From Planctomycetaceae bacterium (lineage in GTDB: Bacteria > Planctomycetota > MHYJ01 > SBBU01), in contig SBBU01000245.1 in assembly GCA_005239585.1 (NCBI GenBank), positions 1 to 16,264 on the forward strand: DNA of 16,264 nucleotides, given 5' to 3'. A program made the position numbers and the translations under genes. Numbering within the stretch: position 1 is the stretch's first letter; each line of letters opens with the position of its first letter. The notes beneath the pieces were generated by a model. That model made no database searches. It worked only from the letters and a program-made list of their open reading frames with translations, and was not told where the DNA came from. Of this stretch, positions 1-9,374 are shown in pieces.

Positions 1-27
1 CCCGTTCTTTACCCCCTCTTTGCGCAT
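1..27 (-). CDS. Possible 5' end of a gene leaving the window (partial)
   Basis: On the minus strand an ATG at 27-25 opens a frame (MRKEGVKNG) that is still open at the window edge. It follows a strong Shine-Dalgarno-like GAGGGGG (40-34) with a 6-base spacer, and a possible sigma-70 promoter lies further upstream (84-57). Nine codons are too few to identify a product. The start is supported only by its ribosome binding site and promoter context, so it could be fortuitous. If real, it lies in the same direction as the four-gene operon but appears to have its own promoter. Confidence 0.4.
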
Positions 28-56
28 AACTTTCCCCCTCTAATCTTCTTTATTAT

Positions 57-84
57 GTTATAACTCGTAGATTTTTCTTGTCAA
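57..84 (-). promoter_or_regulatory. Candidate sigma-70 promoter for the left-edge gene
   Basis: On the minus strand TTGACA (84-79) is followed after 16 bases by TATAAC (62-57), matching the -35 box 6/6 and the -10 box 5/6. It sits just upstream of the possible start at 27. The -35 box is part of an inverted repeat: TGTCAAGT at 79-86 and ACTTGACA at 104-111. Confidence 0.35.
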
Positions 85-180
85 GTTCAACAACGCCGAG
101 AATACTTGACAGGCTCAGCCATTTACATATATTCACTAGTCTTTTCATAGTTGCTGTTTTGCTTCAGTGGATCGGTGAGT

Positions 181-3100
181 CTACTGCCACGGGATTTTAA
201 AGAGACCGCCTCCTGAGCCGCCTGCGGTGGTTGAAATATATAATCCCGCTGCGGTACCTGAGAACCATCCAAATAATGATGTTATTCGCTTGCCAGGGAC
301 ACGTATTGGAAAGCCATCCACTATTGTTTCGTCTCCGGCTGTTTGGCTTGAGACCTTATCAACCCTCCAGCAGTATACATATCCCTCATCCGTGGCAAAG
401 TAGAGCTTGGTACCGGATGCCCCAGCGTCTCTTAATATCAAGAATCTCAGGACATTTCCTGTTATCTTTTCAGTGCCGCTGCCCAGCGGCCAGTCAGAAT
501 CTACTGGGCTTCCATTCTGTGCCAGCTTGCCGGTGTTCGAGTCTCCATCTCCCTTGTCTATGCACTTTTGCACGAGGTTCTCTGTCCCGAGAAATACTGC
601 CTGTGAGCTGGACAACTTCATGGGCAGACTAGTTGCTTTTTTCTGTGAGGTATTGGATACGAATCTATATGTGTCGGAAGCTGCATCTGATCTGATTCCA
701 TAAAGGCGCGAACCGTCGCTCGGCGCCACATAAATGTTTGATACAGATGCTACTGAGTCCTGAAAGTGACCGTACCTGTTCTCGTTTTCTCCAAAATGGC
801 TTGACCAGTAGAGCTCTACTGTGCCGCTGCTTGTGCCTCCCATGTTGACCCGGGCCAGCAAATAATTCTTAATTTTGTTCGGTTCGCCTGCCTCAATGAG
901 TCCCACATAGAGTTTGTCATTGAGCGTAAGCGACATGGGTGTGTGCCAGTTGAAGAATTTGGTAAAATTTGAGGCGACATCCGTAGGTCTTATCTTCCAG
1001 ATCATTTCACCATAAACTGAAGGACTGTTCGCTCCATCATTGGTGGTGTCAAGCGGGTCTATGTTAAATTTATAGAGGTCGTTATTGCTGACGACGAATA
1101 ATCTTCGTCCGCGTCTCTGATCTGTTGTGCCAACAGCGCTCGAATCTATTTCGCCAATCATTCTTTTTATTACCAGTGAACTCATCATTCCGCTTACTCG
1201 CGCTGCCCCGTCATTGGATGGTATTCTGAGGACCCTATCTCGTCGCGCAGCATTCGTATCATCTGACTGGGACCCGCCTCTATGGTAACTCCTTGGGTAA
1301 TCAGCATCAACCCAGCTATTAGGTGCGGTAAGAACAGGGGTTACATTTGAGAATGTTGGTGGATTAGATTCATCACCATTTGCCATCAGGACAAATTGAA
1401 TCGCATCTGCAAGCCCGTCGTTGTTGGTATCGACCAACAGGAATATTCGCCATTCAAGTTGAGGTGTCGTTATTCGATATGCAAATACAGAAAGAATCGG
1501 ATAATATGGCCCTGACTGTGTTGTTGTCCACCCTTTTCTGGAACCGCCTGTTGGGGCAGATGAAGATGCCAGTACTGTGGCGTTTGTGTCATCCACGTAA
1601 CGTACATCTATAACCTTCATATTAGCGCTGTCCATGAGATAGAGTGTCCCGTCTTTAGATGGGACAAACAAGGCCTGACCAATTGTTGCGCCTGAGTTGG
1701 TTACGGAGCTTAAAATCTGATGCATTGCGGGGAGATCGCCTAGATCTATGTCAGAAGTGCCATCTGTACCTTTTACAGCAGTTAATATAACGTTCGAAGA
1801 GACATACTCATCAAAGCCGATGTCCCAGACCGTGCCGCCTGGCTCTGGTCGGATTTGGCCATCAAAGTCTTTGGCCTCAATCCCGGCTATTGTATTGCCC
1901 TGATTTATGGCATCAGTGGCCGTTGCATTGAGATGGTAATCCCTGTAAAAGGTATTTACGAAAATGCTGGCCCAGCCAGATGCTCCATGTTTTCTTCGGA
2001 GTATCTTGTAGGTTGCATCTATTAATCCATTTGCCCCGCTATTGTTGCATACTATATTATTCTGGAATGTGCTGGAGCCTGTGCCGTTGCCTACGCCGTC
2101 GTCTTCTGTATCGCTGGTGGAGTTTATTCTCCCGTTAAAAGTTGGATGGCCATAAAGGGTATCTCTGAGCAGAGTGCAGTTGTAGATTTTGTCCGTGCCG
2201 GCGACAAAGCTGCTTCCCTGTGTACCACCGCTCCTGAGCAGTCCGCGGCCAATACTGCCGAATATTAAACAATTGTATAGGGTGTCTACAGTGCTTGCGC
2301 CATCAGCGCTTCCATTTACATGACCAGTGAATACGAACTTTCTCATGGTCAAGGCCTTGCCATCAGGAAATGCAACATCTTCGTCGAAGACATGCGAGTT
2401 AGAGGCAGGTTCAAGAATGTCGCCCGATGATGCGTCCTGCATGGCCTGAAATAATGAATTGCGTGTGAATCTCAAGAGCCCAGTGCTTGTATAGACATTT
2501 ACAGCCCCTACTCCCTTGTCTGCGTTTACACGCCTCCACTGGAATCCGGCCACCTCTGTCTTGAGTATTAATCCGTCCGAGCCGGAAATCCACCCTTGGT
2601 CTTCATTTGCAAAGACAATTGACCACAGGTCTCGATTTGTCGGGACTCCCAACTTGTCCCAGTTGGTTCCACCATTCATTGTACGAAGGACTGTTCCATT
2701 CTTGCCAACAATCCATACAATATTCTTGTCTAACACATATACATCGTGTAGATCCAGTGTCGTTCCGCTTGTTTGAGTTGCCCAGTTAGTCCCGCCATTT
2801 GTAGTGGCATAAATTGTGCCTCCTGTACCTACTGTCCATCCATAGTTCGTGTCGGCAAACATCACAGAGTAGAGCGTTGGATCAAGAATGCTTCCTGTCT
2901 GCTGTGTGCTCCAGTTGGCGCCTCCATTGGTTGTCTTGATAATATACTTTCCGTCTGCTACTGACCACCCAATTGTACTGTTTACAAGGAACACATCGTA
3001 ACATGTTAAACCTGATGGAACTCCAGTTGCACCGCCCCAATTGACGCCTCCATCTGTGCTATAAGCTATTCCCGCTGTTGGAGATCCTGCACCGTCATAT

Positions 3101-6100
3101 TTGCACGCAAGCCCGGTTGATCCTGAGAAATGTATGGCCTTCCAGAAATTAGAAGAATTTGCGGCTATTCTTGTGGTCCAAGTTGTCCCTGTGTCTATGG
3201 TCTCACTGATTTCATTGTTTGTATTGCCAGGTCTTCTGATTGCAAATGCCCTGCTTGATGAAAATCCATAGACCCCCATTATATCGGGGTTTATAAGTTT
3301 AGTTGTTTTTCTACCCTGAAGGGTATAACCGCCTGATGTGGAGCTGCCCAAAAAGCTGACGCCAGCCACCCAGAGTGTATCGTCTGTTTTTACATGACTA
3401 AGCGAAGTCAAATGACTGGTTGAAACAATTGTCCAGTTTGTCCCGCCATCCCAGCTCCTTGCCATATTCAATCCTTCTCCACATACAACGATATCTGTGT
3501 TTGTTGGCATGCTTATCCCGAACCATTGCGGTGTTGTTGTGGCTGATGGTGTGTTTATTGGATTCCAATCAACACCTCCGTTTGTGCTCTTATATACTGG
3601 GTGAGCTATACTAGTACCGAATGAAAAACCTACCATGTATCCGTTATTCGCATCTGTAAAGGCGATGTCCCAGCCAAGGCAACCAGTGATAGCATTGCTG
3701 CGTGTCCAGTTGGCCCCGCTGTCTACTGTCCTCCAGACGTATCCAAATCCAGCCGCCCAGCCTTTACTAGCATCTGAACTCAAGAAGTATAGTCTGTACA
3801 TAGCGCCCGGACTTGAAACAGTAACAGCATTCCAAGTAACACCGCTGTCAGTCGTTTTGAGGATGCTGCCGCTATCACCGCAAACAAATCCGGTGGTTGA
3901 CGAGGTGAAATAGATATCTCGTAAAAGACTGGTCACACCTGAATTTCGTGTCGTATATGTAGTAAAGTCTGGTGTGCTCATTATCATACCCCTTTCTCCA
4001 CACACCCACCACAAGCTGCTGTTGTCATAACAGACTCCGTGTAGGTCTTCTCTTACAGGTGAGTTGTATATGGTTCCATCTGTCTTCCATATTCGTCCAT
4101 TATTTCCAACGATATACCCGGGGCCGCTTGGCGCAGATGCAGCGGTTCTCATAGCGGTAGCCTGGTATGAGTATGTAGGTTCAACAGATCTGTCTGGTTT
4201 CCAGCTTTTTATTGAATATGATGTACCACTATCAGTTACAGCAACGCCGTTGCCGGAAGAATCTATGGAGACTCGCCTTAGGCTGCCCGCGGTGAAGGAA
4301 TTTGTTGAGGGTGAAAAAACAGATGAATTACCCAATGCTGTACCGCTGACTATTTCAAAACGAAGATCTTTAGTAAATGAGGCCCTAATTACGCCGTGAC
4401 CAGCTATGTATATCGCGTCCTCAAATGCTTCAGTGCCGCTTCCCATCTTGTATGGACTCGTTATTACCCGCAGAAACTTGGTTGTGCCTGATGGTATCTG
4501 TGTCCAGGTAGTCCCTTCATTAGTTGAAAGGTATACCCTGCCGCCGCCATCGACAGCATATGCCCTTGTGTTATTAATTTTCAGGCATGACCAGCCTTGT
4601 CCAACGAGATTTCCTCCGGCTGACCATGTGTTGGTACTTCCATTATAAAAAGCAGTGCTATTGTCGATGGCTACTGCAATGGCATCACCATCGCTTCCAA
4701 AGCTGACGCTAAGCCATGTTGTAGTTACTGGTAACGTATCGGCTGGGCTTGTCCACGTAGCCCCATCGTTTGTACTATAAAAATATCCTGAACTACTGCC
4801 TACAGCTAGTAACCTTCCAGTAGTTGGGCTGCGGGCTATGGAATATAAATCGATTGTGCCCGTATCCGTGGAGCTCCAGTTTGCCCCGCCATTTGTTGTT
4901 CGATGTATATATCCTCCCTCCGCAACTGCCCATCCATTTGAGCTGTCCTTGAAGAGAACCGCATTTATATCGGTACCTCCTGTCATGCCGGTATTCGAAC
5001 TGGCCCATGTGGTCCCTCCATTGGTTGTTTTTATGAGCGTTTGAGCATTGCCACATGCAAAAACGGTATTAAGATCGGTAGCAAACATTCCATTTAGGGC
5101 CGCTGATGTGCCGCTTGACTGCACCACCCATCTCTTTTCGTGATCTCCAGTCCCATTTGTTGCCCATATTGTGCCTCTCTCTCCGCAGATCCAGCCGCGG
5201 CCCGAGTCCCAAAATGTCGCGCCATAAAAATCTGTCTTTATCGGTGTGATTGTTAAAGGGTCCCAATCATTGCCGTCAGTGGTTCCGATGCTATATACTG
5301 TCCCATCGTCGCCTACTGCAATGGCTTCGTCAGTATCATAGATGTATACCGATTTCAGATTGGCAGTAAAGCTCGAACTGGTCCTGTCGCCCCAGGTCTC
5401 TGCGCCAGATGTGATGCCTGCATTGGTCGATATAAAAATCTTGCCGCCGTTACCCACCGCAATTGCAATGTCGTTGGCTGAGAATGGTCGATCCCATACA
5501 TGTATGGCGTTAATTGGAGTCGTGTTGCCGCCTATAGTGTTGCGTTCCCCCCAGTTTGTCCCGCCATTTGTTGTCCTGACGATCCCACCACCATTATCTA
5601 CAATAAATACTATTGACGAACTAAGCATATGAATATGGTTGACAGAGCCAGAGTTGCCCGGAGTTAGACTCGTCCAAGTGGCGCCATTGTCAGTTGTCTT
5701 GGCTGTATTAGTGGCATCTGATGCAAATATAACTGTTGAACTGCCGCTTCCAGTATGAGCCATTTCATACATGTTTGTACCGGATCCAGTGGTATATGGT
5801 GATGAAGTTCTTATACTCCATGTCGTCCCGGAATCAGTGGTATATAGGACATGGCCTGCCTTTCCTGTGACCCATCCAAAGTCATCAGTTCCGGGCGTAC
5901 CTCCAATCCCCATTCTAACCCTCAGTAGAGCAGGGCTGTTGGTTACTGGATTGGGTCCCTGTGCCGCCCAGTTTGTCCCTCCATTTGTTGTCCTATAAAT
6001 CAGACCATCATTACTTACAACCCAGCCAATTGACGCATTCACGAACCAGATTGAATTCCAGATCTTACCGTCGGCAAGTCCTACCCCTGTAGAAGTGCCG

Positions 6101-9100
6101 TCAAATTCTACCCAGGTAGTCCCTCCATTGGTTGTCTTACCTACGGCTCTGGCAGCTGAGGAATCGTCACCACACACATATACGGTATTTGTATCGACGG
6201 CGTAAATAGAGTGAAGAGTAAATGAGTAAGGTTCTGTCTGTGCCGCCCAGTTTGCCCCGCCATTTGTACTCTTGTATACGCTTGAGCTTCCTATCGTCCA
6301 GCCCGTATTTGCATCTGCAAAGTGTATTGCACGGTTCCCTCCGGTAGCGAGTGCACCTACCGAGGCGGCCCAAGTTGCCCCGCCATCTGTCGTGTAATCA
6401 ACGCTGTCATCTGCCCTGCACCAGCCAGTTGTCGTATTGATGAAAAATATATCGTTTGCCTTGGCAGTTTCGGATTTTAATCCTGTTGTAAAGGCCCATG
6501 TGGCCCCGGTATCTGTTGTCTTGAGGACGTTGCCGCTGGAACTTAAACCCATGTACCCAACTGAATTGCTTGGGAAATGTGCGCATGTAAGCGACAAGTT
6601 GGAGATATTAGAAGTTATGTCCGTGCAGGGTACAAGGGAATAGAACGGTGAATCTCCTGCCGTTCTATAGGGAACTCTGTCTCCCAAGAATACACCATTG
6701 TTACCGACAAACCGTACAGCAAGGGCCTCGATATCTCCCCAGCCACCTATTTTTTGCCATATACTGCTGCTTGAAATGGCAGCCCCCGATGTTTGCAAGA
6801 TTGAAGGTCCTATTGTAGCTATTAATGCCTCAGTGGAACTTTGAATGCTTACTTGAGAGTGGGCAAGCCCCGTCCAATCCATAGCATGATTATTCCACGT
6901 ATTCCCGCCGTTCGTTGTCACCTTTATCCTGCCTTCACTTCCGACGGCTATTGCAATACCGGATGTCCCCGGGGTCCATGTACCTGTCTGCGATACACTA
7001 TTAAGGTGATAGGGCGATCCTTCCTCCACCACCGCTTTTTTCCAGCTTACCCCGCTGTCAGTGGTCGTATAGATAATTCCGTCATTTCCTACTGTTAAAT
7101 TAGTCGAATTGTCGTTTAGGCCTCGCTTTTCTGCCGCCATCCTGTCTTCATAGATCTTGTAAAATGGGGTAGACCCAAAGGAGCCGGAGCGAACCAGAGT
7201 ACCATTAGAGGCTGCAATCCCGATCCCGGTAGTGGCGTTGCCATATACCAGCACATAATCTCCAATATTGCCAAGCTGTGATGTTAGGTTTTCCCAAGTT
7301 ACCCCACGGTCAGTTGTCCTCAGAATCGTCCCTGCATTACCTACTACAAGTACATCTTCTGTTGATGCTGAGGTGGAGACTTGTAACACGGAATTAAGAC
7401 TTGCTGTAACACCTGTTGATGCAGTAGTGCCCCATGTAACACCACTGTCTGTGCTGTTATAAACCTCGCCATTTGAATTGACTGCATATTGTTGACTGTT
7501 TACCACATTTGAAATAGCCTTTACTATCTCTGACGATCCGTTGCCAGCAGGGGTTACATCGGTCCATGCCGTTCCTTCGTTTGTTGATCGATAAATTTTT
7601 CCCGTAGCGCCGACCAAGGCAAGTGTATTGGAGATCCTATATATAGTATGAACATCAGATGCGGTAGGTAACGATATATCTGTCCAAGCATATCCGACAT
7701 CAGCGTTGGTGGTAATATTTTCATTGCTCTTCTTGATCACACCTCCATCCCCTGCTATAAAAAGGGGCGCGAAGTATACAGCACTAAGAGCCCTTAATGT
7801 CCCAGTTACACCCGGCACTCTAGTGCGATATCTAGGACCTGTGCTGGCTGTAGAACCTCGTGCAAAGTAGCCACTTTTGCCAACCACGTAAACTGTAGTC
7901 TGGTATTGTGTTCCTCCATACAAGTCTTCGTCTATAGTACCAAGATATGGAGTCATTGATGGGTGATTTATGGTGGCAGTGTTGCCATCGTTTATTAACA
8001 CGTGGAAACCCTTATTGCCAACCACAATTGCGTCATTAGTTGCGTCATAATATGAGCCGCCATTTATGCCGTGAAAGCTTTTAAAGCCATCCTGAAGTAT
8101 CTCCCACGGGGTTGTTGTCTTTGACTTGAGGATTGTCCCTGCATTGCCAACAATGATTGCTGTTTCTCTACCTGGCAGCGCCGCTCCATTGATATTGGTT
8201 GTGAGCCCGCTTGCGTTATTTGTGTATCTTACCTGTGCTACTCCGGGCGGAGTGGTTCGCCAAAGCACTGTACCGCTGTCCCCCACGATAAGGCCTCGGT
8301 CGCCAAGGAGCTGAGAGGCCGCTCTTAGTGCGTTTGTAGTGTATGATTCGACCGTATACCAAGCTGAAACGGATCTGACTAGATTAACCATTGGAGCATA
8401 AGCTGTTCTGATCTCTCCTACATCTGATAAAATCACTGCATTGTTGCCATCAAGCGAGGCAATTTGGGTTACGTTGCCGCTCAGCGCTGCATTTGGTGAG
8501 TAATTAGTCCAAGAATTGGCGCCACTAGTGCTTACATAGACCGCTCCTTTGCCACTTGAAACTACTCCGCCGATTATTAAGCACGTGCTTCCAACTTCCC
8601 ATGAACTAAAAGAATGAATGCTGTTAAAATCTATTGTAGCTAGTGAACTATTCGTTGTTTGCCATGAGGCCCCGCTGTCAGTAGTTCTATATACCTGTGC
8701 CGCAGCAGAACCTCCTAACGTCCCACATATCCATAGCTCACTTGTACTCCTTGCTGCTATACCTTTGATATTTACAGCCGCAGGCATTGTGCCGGTGCCG
8801 GGGAGATTACCTGCAACGTTTGACCACGTAGTTCCGCCATCAGTAGTCTTGATCAGAGTCTTGCTGGCGCCTATGGCATAAGCTGTTATAACACCGTCAG
8901 TTGGCGAATGGATTGGAAGGATTCGGTTTAGCGTAGTAGTTACCCCTGTACTCTGCTTTGTCCAGTTCTCGCCACCGTTGTCTGTTCTCAGCACAGTTCC
9001 GCCTGTCCCGCATATAAAGCCTGTCATGGGGGTTATGAATTTTACATCATAATAATCAGGTGGCGCCTGCATAAAGGCCATGTTGGAATCACGTATGCCG

Positions 9101-9165
9101 CCGGTAAGAATCCCTGCGCCAACGGCTAGGATTGCAATAAAGGATGTTATTTTCTTCATGGTCAT
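181..9165 (-). CDS. Giant exported Asp-box/YCF48-like multi-propeller protein with beta-helix and C-terminal propeller
   Basis: This 2994-residue protein begins with a signal peptide (basic MTMKK, then a hydrophobic stretch to about residue 23). Residues about 40-2205 contain some 30 Asp-box motifs of the form [S/T]-[T]-[D/N]-x-G-x-x-W, such as RTTNGGTNW and KTTDSGVTW. They are usually preceded by a blade strand ending in GxxGTIxxT, as in YCF48/BNR-type propellers. Residues about 2206-2450 resemble a right-handed beta-helix and end in DFDGQIRPEPGG...DIGFDEY, typical of secreted beta-helix proteins. Residues about 2455-2994 look like a further PQQ-type propeller, with a calcium-loop-like DTNNDGLAD at 2579-2587. 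No C-terminal anchor or sorting signal is visible, so it is probably secreted or held by a partner. The start overlaps the previous stop in ATGA, and AAGG lies upstream; a second ATG two codons later is possible. Asp-box motifs are structural and do not imply sialidase activity. The ligand and function are unknown. Confidence 0.9.
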   Translation of the reverse strand: MTMKKITSFIAILAVGAGILTGGIRDSNMAFMQAPPDYYDVKFITPMTGFICGTGGTVLRTDNGGENWTKQSTGVTTTLNRILPIHSPTDGVITAYAIGASKTLIKTTDGGTTWSNVAGNLPGTGTMPAAVNIKGIAARSTSELWICGTLGGSAAAQVYRTTDSGASWQTTNSSLATIDFNSIHSFSSWEVGSTCLIIGGVVSSGKGAVYVSTSGANSWTNYSPNAALSGNVTQIASLDGNNAVILSDVGEIRTAYAPMVNLVRSVSAWYTVESYTTNALRAASQLLGDRGLIVGDSGTVLWRTTPPGVAQVRYTNNASGLTTNINGAALPGRETAIIVGNAGTILKSKTTTPWEILQDGFKSFHGINGGSYYDATNDAIVVGNKGFHVLINDGNTATINHPSMTPYLGTIDEDLYGGTQYQTTVYVVGKSGYFARGSTASTGPRYRTRVPGVTGTLRALSAVYFAPLFIAGDGGVIKKSNENITTNADVGYAWTDISLPTASDVHTIYRISNTLALVGATGKIYRSTNEGTAWTDVTPAGNGSSEIVKAISNVVNSQQYAVNSNGEVYNSTDSGVTWGTTASTGVTASLNSVLQVSTSASTEDVLVVGNAGTILRTTDRGVTWENLTSQLGNIGDYVLVYGNATTGIGIAASNGTLVRSGSFGSTPFYKIYEDRMAAEKRGLNDNSTNLTVGNDGIIYTTTDSGVSWKKAVVEEGSPYHLNSVSQTGTWTPGTSGIAIAVGSEGRIKVTTNGGNTWNNHAMDWTGLAHSQVSIQSSTEALIATIGPSILQTSGAAISSSSIWQKIGGWGDIEALAVRFVGNNGVFLGDRVPYRTAGDSPFYSLVPCTDITSNISNLSLTCAHFPSNSVGYMGLSSSGNVLKTTDTGATWAFTTGLKSETAKANDIFFINTTTGWCRADDSVDYTTDGGATWAASVGALATGGNRAIHFADANTGWTIGSSSVYKSTNGGANWAAQTEPYSFTLHSIYAVDTNTVYVCGDDSSAARAVGKTTNGGTTWVEFDGTSTGVGLADGKIWNSIWFVNASIGWVVSNDGLIYRTTNGGTNWAAQGPNPVTNSPALLRVRMGIGGTPGTDDFGWVTGKAGHVLYTTDSGTTWSIRTSSPYTTGSGTNMYEMAHTGSGSSTVIFASDATNTAKTTDNGATWTSLTPGNSGSVNHIHMLSSSIVFIVDNGGGIVRTTNGGTNWGERNTIGGNTTPINAIHVWDRPFSANDIAIAVGNGGKIFISTNAGITSGAETWGDRTSSSFTANLKSVYIYDTDEAIAVGDDGTVYSIGTTDGNDWDPLTITPIKTDFYGATFWDSGRGWICGERGTIWATNGTGDHEKRWVVQSSGTSAALNGMFATDLNTVFACGNAQTLIKTTNGGTTWASSNTGMTGGTDINAVLFKDSSNGWAVAEGGYIHRTTNGGANWSSTDTGTIDLYSIARSPTTGRLLAVGSSSGYFYSTNDGATWTSPADTLPVTTTWLSVSFGSDGDAIAVAIDNSTAFYNGSTNTWSAGGNLVGQGWSCLKINNTRAYAVDGGGRVYLSTNEGTTWTQIPSGTTKFLRVITSPYKMGSGTEAFEDAIYIAGHGVIRASFTKDLRFEIVSGTALGNSSVFSPSTNSFTAGSLRRVSIDSSGNGVAVTDSGTSYSIKSWKPDRSVEPTYSYQATAMRTAASAPSGPGYIVGNNGRIWKTDGTIYNSPVREDLHGVCYDNSSLWWVCGERGMIMSTPDFTTYTTRNSGVTSLLRDIYFTSSTTGFVCGDSGSILKTTDSGVTWNAVTVSSPGAMYRLYFLSSDASKGWAAGFGYVWRTVDSGANWTRSNAITGCLGWDIAFTDANNGYMVGFSFGTSIAHPVYKSTNGGVDWNPINTPSATTTPQWFGISMPTNTDIVVCGEGLNMARSWDGGTNWTIVSTSHLTSLSHVKTDDTLWVAGVSFLGSSTSGGYTLQGRKTTKLINPDIMGVYGFSSSRAFAIRRPGNTNNEISETIDTGTTWTTRIAANSSNFWKAIHFSGSTGLACKYDGAGSPTAGIAYSTDGGVNWGGATGVPSGLTCYDVFLVNSTIGWSVADGKYIIKTTNGGANWSTQQTGSILDPTLYSVMFADTNYGWTVGTGGTIYATTNGGTNWATQTSGTTLDLHDVYVLDKNIVWIVGKNGTVLRTMNGGTNWDKLGVPTNRDLWSIVFANEDQGWISGSDGLILKTEVAGFQWRRVNADKGVGAVNVYTSTGLLRFTRNSLFQAMQDASSGDILEPASNSHVFDEDVAFPDGKALTMRKFVFTGHVNGSADGASTVDTLYNCLIFGSIGRGLLRSGGTQGSSFVAGTDKIYNCTLLRDTLYGHPTFNGRINSTSDTEDDGVGNGTGSSTFQNNIVCNNSGANGLIDATYKILRRKHGASGWASIFVNTFYRDYHLNATATDAINQGNTIAGIEAKDFDGQIRPEPGGTVWDIGFDEYVSSNVILTAVKGTDGTSDIDLGDLPAMHQILSSVTNSGATIGQALFVPSKDGTLYLMDSANMKVIDVRYVDDTNATVLASSSAPTGGSRKGWTTTQSGPYYPILSVFAYRITTPQLEWRIFLLVDTNNDGLADAIQFVLMANGDESNPPTFSNVTPVLTAPNSWVDADYPRSYHRGGSQSDDTNAARRDRVLRIPSNDGAARVSGMMSSLVIKRMIGEIDSSAVGTTDQRRGRRLFVVSNNDLYKFNIDPLDTTNDGANSPSVYGEMIWKIRPTDVASNFTKFFNWHTPMSLTLNDKLYVGLIEAGEPNKIKNYLLARVNMGGTSSGTVELYWSSHFGENENRYGHFQDSVASVSNIYVAPSDGSRLYGIRSDAASDTYRFVSNTSQKKATSLPMKLSSSQAVFLGTENLVQKCIDKGDGDSNTGKLAQNGSPVDSDWPLGSGTEKITGNVLRFLILRDAGASGTKLYFATDEGYVYCWRVDKVSSQTAGDETIVDGFPIRVPGKRITSLFGWFSGTAAGLYISTTAGGSGGGLFKIPWQ

Positions 9166-9374
9166 TTCGTCGCCTTGAAACCTATTTTCTCTCTCACGGC
9201 CTCTGGAAGATCCTCAACCATCTTGATAATGGTTGCTATTGCCTGTTCAATGCGAGTTACTCGATCATCCATACGCTTGTTAGTCTCAGCCAACTGTAGC
9301 TGTACAAGGGCTACAGTTTGAACCAGATAATTAAGTGATTCACGCAGGCTGTCTTGGTTGTTTTTACCTTTCAT
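9162..9374 (-). CDS. Small coiled-coil protein, 70 aa, function unknown
   Basis: This 70-residue protein has no signal peptide or membrane segment, so it is probably cytoplasmic. Residues about 9-58 are predicted helical, with hydrophobic residues at heptad-like spacing (LNYLVQTVALVQLQLAETNKR, then MDDRVTRIEQAIATIIKMV), suggesting a coiled coil or helical bundle that oligomerises. It has a good ribosome binding site (AAGAGGA at 9387-9381). It overlaps the upstream gene by 11 bases and the downstream giant gene by 4 bases, so all three are probably translationally coupled. The coupling and SD support a real gene. I do not recognise a family. A helper or regulator for expression or export of the giant protein is possible but is inference. 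Confidence 0.75.
   Translation of the reverse strand: MKGKNNQDSLRESLNYLVQTVALVQLQLAETNKRMDDRVTRIEQAIATIIKMVEDLPEAVREKIGFKATK

Noticed and set aside
53..148. Minus-strand 31-codon ORF starting MKRLVNICKWL downstream of the giant gene
   Set aside because: It has no Shine-Dalgarno sequence, overlaps the candidate promoter elements and shows no recognisable family.
1..180. Intrinsic terminator of the four-gene operon
   Set aside because: No GC-rich hairpin followed by a T-run is visible on the minus strand after the stop at 181. The only inverted repeat (79-111) is AT-rich with a 17-base loop.
181..9165. Sialidase function suggested by the many Asp-box motifs
   Set aside because: Asp boxes are structural turns found in many propellers. 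I see no arginine triad or other sialidase active-site pattern.
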